Of a DNA stretch of 64,000 nt, positions 52,506 to 64,000 are shown piece after piece. Numbering within the stretch: position 1 is the first letter of the stretch; every line of letters starts with the position of its first letter. The DNA is from Lichenostomus cassidix (Eukaryota; Chordata; Aves; Passeriformes; Meliphagidae): assembly GCA_008360975.2 (NCBI GenBank), contig CM039183.1, forward strand, positions 51,731,350 to 51,795,349. The letters run 5' to 3'. The notes beneath the pieces are model-generated. The model was not told the DNA's origin. It saw only the letters and a list, made by a program, of their open reading frames with translations, and made no database searches. A program made the position numbers and the translations under genes.

Positions 52506-52556
52506 TACACTTAAAAGTGTCAAACTTCTCCTACACTTAAAAGTGTCAAACTTCTT
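52506..52556. repeat. 26-bp tandem duplication with internal inverted repeat
   Basis: Two head-to-tail copies start at 52506 and 52532 and share TACACTTAAAAGTGTCAAAC plus TTCT; they are identical over about 24 bases. Each unit contains ACACTT-AA-AAGTGT, a 6-bp inverted repeat. The close identity indicates a recent duplication. Confidence 0.9.
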
Positions 52557-55500
52557 TCTCAAGAAAAGCCTGCAATCCTCATGGCACAGAGAACCCCTAG
52601 ACAAAGCACACTTCACCAAGCACTTCCTCAAAAAGTGGCAACAACTGTGTCACACAAGTAACATTCAAAGACCTTCATGGGAGGGAGCCTCAGCTCTCAC
52701 CATCTCTTTTCCATTGAACTGACTGCACTGACCTTGCCTGTAATTACAGAGCAATTTCTTTCCCGTAGGAACATTCTGCAGCCTGCAAACATCCCTCGAG
52801 TCTGCAGCAGTTCCAGCTACTTCCTAATTATCTCCAATATCTGCCCACAGGCTCTTTAATACTTTCTTATGAACATACACTAAACTTTCGAAATTCTCCT
52901 CAAAAATCCCAATGCACCTTCACATGTGACACATGCACTGCCGCACTGGAAACAAACAATAACATAAAAAAGAAGGAAAGGGAGATGAAGGAAGAGAACA
53001 ACAGAAGTCATCAGTTTTTAAAATTCAGAAGAGCCTCATAAACAAGAATTATTTCTGTCGGACAGCAAGACATATTTAAGTCAGAAACCTGATAATAGCT
53101 GAGAAGTGGTGTGAGTGCAGTGTTTAGCAGGGAAGGAGCTCCTGGTGGTTCCTGCAAGCTACACCAGCGGTGTGAGATGGACTGTGGGTATGAGCTGCCC
53201 ACCCTCAGCTCACCACAGGCTGCTTGGCTAGAACTGTGAAGCAAGGCACTTTTCACACAGAGACCTTCAATGCATTGGAGATATGTGTGTGTATATATAC
53301 TTAAAAATACAAAAAGACAGGAATTGCATTTTTCAAAAAACTTGGGTTTCTCAGACTTTGGCTTTGGGATGAAGAACTTAACTCTAGCCCTGACTGTCCA
53401 TCAAATGTGTCATAACTGAAGATTTCAGTCTGTGTTTGAGGACTTGCACTCACCTCACAACCACTGCTTAGAGGTCTAGATACAGTGCAGGGATACTCTG
53501 CCCTTGCAAGAAAGAGATGCAAAGCTTAAGAACAGCATCTCTTCGCATTATCTGTCCTCTTTTGCTTGAAGTTCCATATTTTCTCCTCATGGTTCTGGAA
53601 GGTTGTATCAAGATCTCTAGGTTACAGGAGGCCAATAATATAATGGAAACAGACTTGCTTTAGAGGCAACCTTGTTAATCAAGAGTCACTGAAGAAGGTT
53701 TTGTAAAAGTCAGGAGCTTTAGAGCAAAGCTTGGAGCAAAGCAAAGACTTCTGAAAGGAGCTGTTTCACTGCCAAGACTCAGAGGGCAGGAGATCAGCTG
53801 CAGGCACGTGTCCTGTTAGGTGAATGATAGTTTTGATCTGCTCTGCATTAATATGCCAAGTGTTGACTGGCCACCTGTCCAGACAGAAGTAAGGAAAGTC
53901 AGCAAGGCACAGGCATCCCCCAGGCACCTATTCTGGTGGGTGAGCTGAAGGCAGGAAGGCAGATCTGCACTTAGGTAAATTCACAGAGCAGTCTTGTGTC
54001 CAAGCAATTTTAATTTGTAGATGTCTTCACAATTCTCTCTTCATACTAGCCCAGCTCCTACTAGACATACAAAATGTCTAGGTAGATATATTAAAATACA
54101 AAATTTTTAAGTGGGGATAAGAAACAGCAGTATGCTGTAGTCACCAATATCTCTATCCTTCCTTGTGCCTGACCGGGACACTAAACCTTTCTATTAAAAA
54201 GTCCACAATAGTTAAATATTGTCAGTTACAGAGGTATTGGGTGGGAGGACAGCTATCAATACATGTCTCCTATTTTCTTAAACATGAAAAATAAACATGT
54301 TAAAATGATCACAGATGAAAATGAATGAACAGAAAAAGATTATCAAAAACTCCAGAAAACTACATTCAAAGAGCAATGAGTTATTTTAAGTAGGAATTCT
54401 GAACATTTCACTTCAATGCCCTCTGCACAACTACCAGATAGTGGTTGCTTCTAACTATAATCTCTACAAAATTATGAAAATGCTCTTCCATTGAACAAAT
54501 ACTCAGGTTTCATCAAGAAAGTCAACAAATGTTGTAAAGTAGTGTGGGCTTTTTAAGAAAAAGTAAAATTCTCATTACTTGGTAGCTAGTGCTATAATTA
54601 ATATTATTCTGTTGTTTTTTCTCTGGAAGTTGTATAAATGCAGTAATTGTCAAGCCACTTGGACCCAATTATTTCTTTTCCTCAACAGAAAACTCTCAAT
54701 GCCTCTTTAAATGCATCTTTACCTAACCTATACTTAAAAGGTTTTTATTTTGTAAAGTTCAGGTTCAGAATCTACAAAGCACAAGAATCAAAAGGGAAGA
54801 TTCACCATCGCAGTATCTTTTAGCTAAACACTCATGCAGGGCTAATGCATTCACATACAATTAAAGCTAAAGTTATGCATGACTAAACAAGACAAAGAAT
54901 GCTGGTGTGGGGTTGTTTTCTTTGGATTTTCTTCTCATTGCCAAGTTTCAAATTACTGCCTTTCCCAAGGAACACAAGGATCTTCAGAGAAAGACAGTAA
55001 ACTTTTCAAAACAGCCAGAGGAAAGATTGATTTGGTTGAAGAATATCAGCTTCATACATTTTGTACTTCATTTTGGAAATTTGGATTTGGGAAAGTAATA
55101 TGATTCCTTTTAGTAGATGATGTGCTACTTAGCAGACAGCTTCTGCTAAATCTGACAAATATAGGTCAGAGTCCTACAATCACACTTTGCTCAAGCACAC
55201 TTTGCCTCTTCTAGACAAAAGGAGTAATAAGACAAAAGCAATCTGAGGTCATTTCATACCATAATTTTGATATAAAATTTTACAGCTATCTTACATAGTT
55301 ACTTTTTTCCTTCTGTGCCTAAGACTACTATATATTTAGACAAGGCTATTTTAGTACAGTATTTTTTTAGTTAATTATAAACTACCTCCAGAGCTGTATG
55401 AAAGCCCAATACTTACTATGTTAAGAGCTATTTTTGTGAAGGGGTGAAAAAGCACAACAATCAGGAAAAAGAAACAACATATAATCCATGCTGATCATTC

Positions 55501-58500
55501 CCTCTGTAAAACTAAACATCTGCATTGAAGGTTCAACATCTGTATTTAAAAAGCCTGCATGCAAACTGTTCAAGGAAAATTCTGCTGCTTTTTCTGGTAA
55601 GCAGCTTGGCAAGGTAACATCATAATCTTGCAGTGTCAGTCATCCCCTTGAGCTTACAAGGTCTATTAAAACAAATTACATGAAAACATCTTTTTCAGGA
55701 TTTCAATTCACTAGCTTAAGAGGATCAGTATATTCCAGTTTCTTCTTAGATTCAAGGAATGTAAGACAGTATAGTACTTCAGTGTCTAATGCTGCATTGA
55801 CACCTTAATACAGTCTCCATTAACTGTGTATTATTCACACACCACATAATAATGGGTTACTATGAGGAAACTATATGCTTTGTTATTACCTCTATTAGCT
55901 AGATTGCAATGAATTCAGCAGTTCAGCATCTGCTTGAAACTGACATAAAGTATGATCTGTAGCAGATGGATGCACACGACAAACATAAAATACAGTATTT
56001 CATAAAGTATTTTCATACAAGGCTTCTGAAATTAGGTAACTTAAAAATGATATTGTAAAAAAATTCTACCCCAGTAACTGAAATTATATATTACTTTTCA
56101 CCTATTCTACTGAATGACAGCATGAAACAAAGATGATGAACATACATAAATTACAATATCAGAATACAAAAATTCTATTCCTAGATATTAAAAGAATTAA
56201 ATACCTAAATTAAATATGGAAAAATCTAGTTATTCAGTGACTCTAAAACCTCAAATAAGACCTGACAGATACTGATTTCATTGGATTGTCAACCTAAAAA
56301 CTCTGTACTGGGCTGCATGATTAAAATTATGCAAGATATAAAAAAACCAAAAAAAATCTGTTATACTTAATATATAATCCACAGATTACATGTTTGCCTG
56401 AAATCAGTCTTATTTCTTTTCTAAAAAGACATAAAACAAGACACTACATGTAAATATACTGCCTTGTTTATACCTCTGCACCATCACAGCAGAGTTGTTT
56501 TACGGCTGCTGCTATTTCTCCTTACATCTACATTGTAACATATTTCTCTTGTAAAAAGGGCTGTGTAATGCTTGTGTCACTGGTCCAAACAGAATGTGGA
56601 AAGGTTGCTAGGATTATCTGGGAAGAAAAAAAAATTAATAACCCACTCATTACATTCCCAGGATGAGGAATTCAGTGCATTAATAAAACCACAAAGCCAT
56701 AAGACAGTGTAAGGAGATGGCACACGCCATTCCAAGCATATTAAATAACACTAACATAGAAGTGAATGGATAAATGTTCCACAGTAAGCTCACTAAAAGC
56801 AAACCCCTAAAGGTAATTACCATATAGGAACAAATAATTTTACAAATTAATGCACCTGAGAGATATGTAATATGTCGATTTTATTTTTATTTCCCACAGT
56901 GTCAATTCCACACTAATCCTACCAAAATCTATCACTAAGAATTGGAATAAACAACATTTTACTGATGGATAACCCACAAAACAAATATTCCATTCTTTCC
57001 TGTCAATTCCCACTGTACACCAAGTCCTTAAGCAACTTCACCACAAAAAATCCCACAGAAACGTGACATTTAAGGGGCCTGCTAACAAACCCAAAATTCC
57101 TTCCCCCTGTTCTCAGGAGTGATCAAAGTATAGCATTAGACTTAAGAAATCTCTAACACTTCTTTCTTCTTTCCATCCATGTAAACCAAGATATTCTACC
57201 CTCGGTATTATAAGATAGCTACAAATTATCTGCAAAACCTATCTGGTCTGTTTAATTATCTTGCATATTATTATTTCTATGGGATAAGTAGGTAGGAAAC
57301 AATATTAACAAGTTTCATGGATGTTTCCTCCCCTTTAGGAGTAAAATATCAATAAAATAATGTAATTTCCAACCCATACAATTTTGCTTCAGATGCTAAT
57401 TGTAGTTAAATATTTTCTGAAGTCTTGTAACCAATGTCAGCAAAAAAGGCTGGAAAGTTAGGTTATGTTGATTAAAGCCTGAGAAGCTAAAGCTCACATC
57501 CAAAAAAACAGTTAAATTGATACTCCAGTTGACTTAAATCAGTAACATAGCTTTTTATAAATTTAACTCACAAGCTTTATTTTTTATTTGCATGTTTACC
57601 AATTTTCATTTCGGATGAAGAAATCCATCTCACAGAGAGCAATATGAACCATAAAATGAAGCAAGACACTGCTAGATTCTAAACAGACACACTGGAGCAA
57701 TGCAGAGCTGCAGGGATCTGATTACAGACTATCTTCTGCCAGGCAGCCACAGTCTCCCACTGGGATGGGGAGCACATATGCTGGGATGTTCTACAATAAA
57801 ACAGTATCTAATGTAGAGCCTTACAGATGTTGCAGGACAATTCTCTCTCAATGCTTCAAAATTTTATCAAAATTTTTAAGCAGAGCATAGCAAGGCATTT
57901 ACTGTTTAATAACATTACCTCATGCAATGTGTTCTGTGATTCTTGGATCTCTTGCTCTCCTTGCAAGAGCCAAAAGTCCAAGTACAAAGCAACTGCTCTG
58001 GTTTGACAGGGAATGTCCTTTACTGCTGCTTCTCAGAACAGCACCCAGATTGGCTACAGCTCCAAAAGACTAAAAGCAAACCCAAGCCTGGAAGGCCATA
58101 TGCAGATGCAGAGAAAATCGGGATACATGCAGGTCATCTGCGCTCTGTTCAACATTTATTGTTTTTCTTGCTGTGAAGCAGAGCTACAAATAACTGACAC
58201 CTCACCAATTTTCAAATGAAGCTGCTATAATTACTTTGCTGTGCCCCATGGAAACACTACTGGGTTTTTCATAGCAACCTTCAATGACTCAGAGGGCCCT
58301 GCTCTTACCACAAAATTACTAAGAGAGCTTCATCCATCTTCACAGAAGAGCCAGTACGTGACTGGCAGAGTCAGCACTACCAGTGGCAATCCAACAGCTT
58401 TATGACATCTTGTCTCTTGAAAAACAAAGTTTTATGGCAAAAGCAGTAGTACATTCCATATACAGTAAGGCAGGACTGCTTCTATAAAATCTCTCACACC

Positions 58501-61090
58501 CTATGATGCCTTGAATGCACACACTACAGAGTCTTTTTAGCAACCCTGTCAGATGCATAAGTAGAATTCCTTCCTAAAGGCCTGCAAAACAACCAAACTG
58601 TTCAAAGCAGCCTATGCCATAGAAAGACTTCTTAATCTCTGCCACCTCAGTGAACCACTCCAGTTTCCCTTCCTAGATCCAGTTGGCCCTCATCCCTCTT
58701 TTCACTGCCATGTGCCTGCCTGACATCTCCTTGGGTGGACTCAGTTTCTTAAAACACCAGAGAATAAACATTAAAAAAGTGAGAAATAGTCTATGGGTTT
58801 AGGGATTTGGATTAAATTGCTGGCTGGTTAGATGGGTGTTGGAACTGCAGCAAAGGCACAGGAACAAGACTCACGTGCAGGAAGACCATTCAGAAACAGA
58901 AAGATGTTAGCTCAGCTCAGCTGCACCATGGAACTTCCCCCATGGGACAGAGCTGGAGCAACCTTCTGAATACTGAAGGGAAAGACAGCATTAAAATAGG
59001 AAGGCAAAACTTAACATTACTGGCTTCCAGTTTGTGGTACGATCCCATCACCCCTGAGTGTAGCTCATCTGATGTTTTCCAGTCCATTTCTACCTTGCTT
59101 CAAAACGCTTCTGTCCATTTCTAGTCTTCATTCAAAAAAATAATGGTTCAATGGCCCTTCCTTCTGGAACAGATGTTCTCCAGCCTGCCATACACGCCCC
59201 AGTGACACACAATACATGCATCTGTAACACTGCAAGTACACAAGGTACTCTGAAGTGTTTCAAGACCCAGCCTAGAACAAGGATGACAACAGTCCAAAAT
59301 CTAATGTCACCAACATCGCTGGAGATAAAAAAGCAACAATATTTTAAGGGATTGCATTTTAGGATTATCCTCCAAATTCACAACGGTATGAAGTCACTTT
59401 TAAAGGAAAATATAATTCCATTTACAGGAATCCAAGGTTTACAAGATGAAGAGAATGTTACTAATAAAACTACACACTAGATGTTTCAGATTCATATTAA
59501 CCATGTTTTTAATTCAAAAGTAATTTCTTTTTAAATAAAAGGAAGAATTACCTTTAGCTTGTGAACTGAGGTGACTTTCTTGATGCTGCATCACTACATC
59601 AGTAGAAATAGCTGATCTCAGCATCAAATTCCCTTTTTTTTTTTTATATTTGTAAGAAGTAAACAACCCTTTTCAGTCTCTCCTTGAAAAAAAACTTGAC
59701 ATAAACTATACTGAAATAAACACAATTTTTCCTCTATGCCTACTGAAGAAAATCTGTTGCAAGCTGATCTGCCCCTTCAGCAAACTGAACCCAGTCATTT
59801 ACCCAGAAATTTCACTCACTTTAGTGATCTGATGCACTTTTAAAACCTCAGCAAAAATATTTAAGCAATACATACTCACACTATTTATTATTAAAGATAT
59901 TTTATTTCAATTTGACAACATCTGCGAAAGGCTAAATTTGCTACAATAGACTAAGACAAAAAGTCCTACTTAAAAATAGTATCTTTTTATATCCATTTTT
60001 ATCCACCCTGCAAATGTTCTCTAAAACAGCAGAGTAAAAAAAGACTTGGCAATGGTATTGCCATAGCCTCCTCTTCCAGTACAGACCCATGTCTGCACTT
60101 CCATCACAACACAATAAGGCCCCAAATCTGAGTTTAGAAGCTAATAATGAAGAAAATACCAAGCTAAAAAGCCAAATTCTAAAGTGAATTGCAGGAGGTA
60201 CAGGCACACATTCTCTTCTAATCATTCAGCAGCAAACGTGTGATAGTCTTTACCAGGTACAGCAGGAGAAGACATCTCTAAAGGACAAAGCCAGACTTCA
60301 ACACATTTTGCCTGCTTTACAGAAAAAAAAAATCCCTTTAGATTTATCAGTTTTATTTATTTAAAGCTTCAGGGAAAAATAGAGTCTTCATCATTCCAAT
60401 CTCAACATCCACAAGATTTCAGATGGATGAATATGGCATGAGTAATGCGTATATCCAGTCCATAACAGAGGTGCTATGCAGAAATTTGTATTTCTTCTTC
60501 CCCTCATTCAAGGCCACCTACATATGCACATGACATGAAAAATTGCAATGGTTATTTGCCAAACCGTGCAGTGTCATATGGCAGCAGTGAGTCAATCTTT
60601 GGAAGCTGGCTCCAACCTGCCCAGTGACAGATCTGCTCCCTTCCAGCTGAGACATCAGGTCACGACAAGCATTATCCCAGGCGTGCAGCTGATGGCAGAG
60701 CTGGAGGGATTCCCTCTAACAGGAAAGCAAAGACACAAAGAGCAAGTTTCCTCCTGGGATAACAGGATGAATTAAAGCCATACTGAAAACAGGCAGGTGG
60801 TTTATAGGGTAAAAAGAGCACTAGATTAACATGTGGAAGTCATGCAGTTTTATTTTGAAGCCATGATGCTAAAACTCTTAGGCAAAAGGCCCAAATCAAA
60901 CTTCAGGCATGGTATCAACTACCTTGACTGAGTAAACAGGCCAGGAGTCTGTACACACATATTAGAGCACCATCAGCCATCTATTACGAGGGATGTTTAA
61001 TTAGCTCAGTAGGGATACAGGGTTTGGGGGAAGTGGGAGAATCTGTGTCCTTCAGACTAGTAACAACATTTGCAAGACACTTTTACACTC

Positions 61091-61200
61091 AAAAACCCCC
61101 CCCCCCCAAAATAAAACAAAAAAACCCCAAACAAACAAAAAAACCCAAAACAAACACAAAAAAACCAAACCCCACAAACTCAAGCCAAACAAAACCAAAG
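61091..61200. repeat. C12 tract and (CAAA)-like A-rich repeat
   Basis: Twelve consecutive C (61096-61107) are followed by about 90 bases of A runs broken by C or CCC/CCCC groups. On the minus strand this is G12 followed by further G3-G4 groups, a possible G-quadruplex-forming context on the strand sense to TULP4. Confidence 0.85.
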
Positions 61201-62084
61201 TTACTGATGCATTTTTTATTAGCATGTTAATGAAATGCTAAACTGTTTGACATGAGAAATTAAATGTTCATAAAATCCACTATGCAAGACAATCCTGTCT
61301 CCATAAATTAGACACTAAGTCCACACAGGGAGATAGGACTGTTTTATTTAAAAAACAATGTACAATCAACAATTAAGCAGAAGAGGAAAATGTTGAAGAA
61401 AAAATTTAGGAGGGCAGTGATTCCCTTCACATTATTCTCTTAAGGACTCAACTGACAGAAATACATAATAGGTGTCTGCTTAAAAAATTATACAGATTGT
61501 AAACTCCTGAGAGAAGAGTGTTATCCTCATGCTGGATTCTTTCCAGACATATTTTTGGCTACTACTCTAACCACATAACATGGCTGGGCGAACAGGACAC
61601 GACATGCAAAAATACCTCTTTGACAACCACTAGATCTGTCTGCACCCAAATCCTGTGCACCTTTTCATTTCTGTATGACACAAAAATGCCACAAAAAAAC
61701 CAGCAGTAGAAAGCAGGAAGCAATCTTTCCAGTTGATCAAGGCCTATGTTCAGCAAAATATGTCTTTTTATTCCCAAGCTGTGAACACATTATGATACCC
61801 TGCTGATTGTGGGTATAACCACAAAGAGTAAGAGCATTTGACCAAATGATGTTACAAGTATGCCACACACAATCAACTTCTATGATACGAAGGATCTAAC
61901 AAGTCATGGACAATAAACAATGCTTTTCTAGCTGAGAAAGCAAGCTGCTATGTGGCAGTATTTTCAGGCTATCCACTGACATCATGTTAAGAAAGAGGCA
62001 ATTGTCCCAAGGCAGATTTAGACTTATCACCAGCATGGGGGAATGTCTTACTGTCAGTAAAGGTTTTGAATCTAGAGGTGGACC

Positions 62085-62116
62085 AAAAAAGAAAAAAAAA
62101 AAGAAAAAGAAAAAAA
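62085..62116. repeat. A-rich tract with G interruptions
   Basis: A runs of 5-11 separated by single G. Low-complexity purine sequence. Confidence 0.9.
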
Positions 62117-64000
62117 TCAAACACGGACTAAACAAACCTACTTGAGTAAAATTTGTCCACTTTGTTTCTAAATACCAGAAAAATCCAGCAGAAGATACTT
62201 CATGTGAACAAGTGCTAGAGCAAGTAACTCACAATTTGAAGTATCCCATTAATTAAGCCTTTGATCCTTCAAATAGTAGAAAGCATGGGATATCTCTACG
62301 TTGAGTCTGAAAACTTCAGCATTACAAGGGAGACTATGGCTCTCAGAGCAGTGGCTATACACCATTTTTTGTCTAAACACTGTTTTGACCAGAGTTCTGG
62401 GCCTGAAATTTCCTAAAACAGTGAACAAAAGGTCTCTGGCTGTCAGATCACAGCAAGTGTGCTGCAAAGTGCACTAGAGAGCCTAATGCTGCCAAACAAG
62501 CTGTGCACTTCTTTCAGTTTTATTTGGTATGGTATCCAGCATCTCCCTCAACTTTTCCCTCCCTGTTATCACTTATTCTGCTTTAAAACAGACAGCTTTG
62601 AAATATCCTGCAAGAAAAGCTTGAAAGAGAAGACCTGAGTACTATGGTACAGGCCACCGAACAAACAGCACAGTCTAGAGAGCAAAAACCTTAACAGCAT
62701 CACTTTGAGGATCTGTGCACAGTATCATCCACATAGCCACAGGAGCCTGTCCTGAAAGAAAAACTCAAAAATGCAGAGGGAAAAAGGAAGAAACATGACA
62801 GTGCTATCACCTTTTGATGAATTTAAATCCCTGAGAGATCCTTGAATTTACTCAGCTACTCAAAGAAGACAAGTAAAGACAAAATCTGCAAAGACAAAGC
62901 CCCTCAAAAAATAGAAAAAAAAATAGGTGAACAAGACATGTTACAAAGAGAGGTGATGAGTAGCTCAAGGTGAGACACTCACGAAGCTTCACACCAGAAT
63001 TTGCAAAACATAGCGAAGAAAATTATCAGAAAATAATGTGATTTTGTTCATTGCATTTTTCATGGCATGTTTCATTTTTTCAGTTGAATGCCTGAATAAA
63101 CATTTGCACCACAACATCCACAAGCCACAAAATAAGGACCTTCTTGACTTTTCTTACTCCTATCTGTGACCCAATGAATTTTATATTTTCCTCTTTGCCT
63201 GGAGCACAATTCTCTTCTTCACAAGGTCTCTACCTACATCTAGATGTAAGAAAACAGCAGGCCTATTAACAGTTGACTATGTGTGAGAGCAATCTCCTCA
63301 CCTGTATCATGAACTTACTTTTTACTTTCTCTGAAAAGAACACTAGTTTAATGTAAGCACTCATCTTCACATACAATCCAAAGACAGTGCTATGTGGAAA
63401 TTCAGACTCCATAACCCCAATGTTTCATTTTAATCTTAACATTGACATTGATAAATTATATTTTGCCTATTCTATACTACACTATCCAAAAATAAATCTG
63501 GGGCATAAAAGCTGAGTATTAAAGAAAATAATAACAGGAATTAGCAGTCTGTTCTCCAGAAACAATCCCAAACAGGTAGGCTAAGACTTTCCAACAAAAG
63601 AGCATCCCTGCTTTATTTGTACTGCTTGAGTAAACACAAACATTGCTAAAGGACTGTGAAAATGAAAACTCCCACAACCTTACATAAATATCTGCAGCCA
63701 AAAAGCATCTCTATGAATAAAGCTGAATACTCTACAGATATATTTTCTATTACAGAGGGGAGAATAAAATGCAATAACCTTTTTTCACAAATACACCCTT
63801 ACCAATGAATGAGTGATAAAGACTTGTCATTGCTAACTCCTGAAACTCCCAACACACCACACTCTAACGTACCAATGCTGTGAATCACTATCTGCTACAA
63901 ACATGTTGAGGAATCTTTCAATACAAGTGTGCTTTAGTGGATATGTTCAAATACATGCCCTATGTGGGTACCTCTTCCAGCCATGCACTTTTGCCATTAT

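Larger units (their letters stand above)
46798..64000 (-). other. TULP4: TULP4 upstream intron, 17 kb
   Basis: No exon, RNA gene, CpG island or transposon is recognised; the non-coding first exon is expected beyond position 64000. Notable items are the tandem duplication at 52506, the C12/A-rich tract at 61091 and the A-rich tract at 62085. A GC-richer patch at 53100-53240 shows nothing identifiable. Confidence 0.6.

Noticed and set aside
1..64000. Prokaryotic system, CRISPR array, phage or complete retrovirus
   Set aside because: No regularly spaced repeats, no dense ORF layout and no gag/pol/env-like reading frames; the composition and repeats are those of avian intron DNA.

Overview
This is vertebrate nuclear DNA, almost certainly from a bird. 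Three things show it: CR1 retrotransposon 3' ends (the dominant avian LINE) at five places, a solo long terminal repeat of a type widespread in avian genomes, and a single coding exon with vertebrate splice signals in otherwise AT-rich, CpG-poor, stop-rich sequence. I see no operons, bacterial promoters, tRNA or rRNA genes, CRISPR arrays or phage.

The only gene I can support is TULP4 (tubby-like protein 4, TUSP), on the minus strand. Its first coding exon is at 43675-43926 and gives residues 1-84, from the initiator Met to a phase-0 donor (GAG|GTAAGC). The 5' leader lies at higher coordinates; two good acceptors (exon starting at 44121 or 44511) compete for its upstream edge. The leader carries at least three upstream ATGs, one starting a reading frame that overlaps the TULP4 start out of frame. 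Everything below 43675 is the next TULP4 intron and everything above the leader is the previous intron. I found neither the upstream non-coding exon nor the following coding exon.

Layout: 1-6450 unique intron; 6451-7028 ERVL-like solo LTR with an imperfect 5-bp target duplication; 7029-11582 intron with a plus-strand CR1 end (8729-8853) and a poly(A)-like tail (10217-10246); 11583-11750 old CR1; 11751-23105 unique intron with an AT-rich block near 17.2 kb; 23106-23394 CR1; 23395-35671 intron with a 222-codon open frame, a small CpG-bearing inverted repeat, a 24-bp palindrome and a possible decayed coiled-coil retrocopy; 35672-36266 the longest CR1; 36267-43674 unique intron; 43675-44511 TULP4 exon and leader; 44512-64000 upstream intron with one CR1 (46400-46797), a 26-bp tandem duplication and a C12/A-rich tract.

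I see no new multigene system. The observations most worth checking are the upstream reading frames in the TULP4 leader, the leader's alternative acceptors, and the two unexplained open or coiled-coil-like stretches in the downstream intron.
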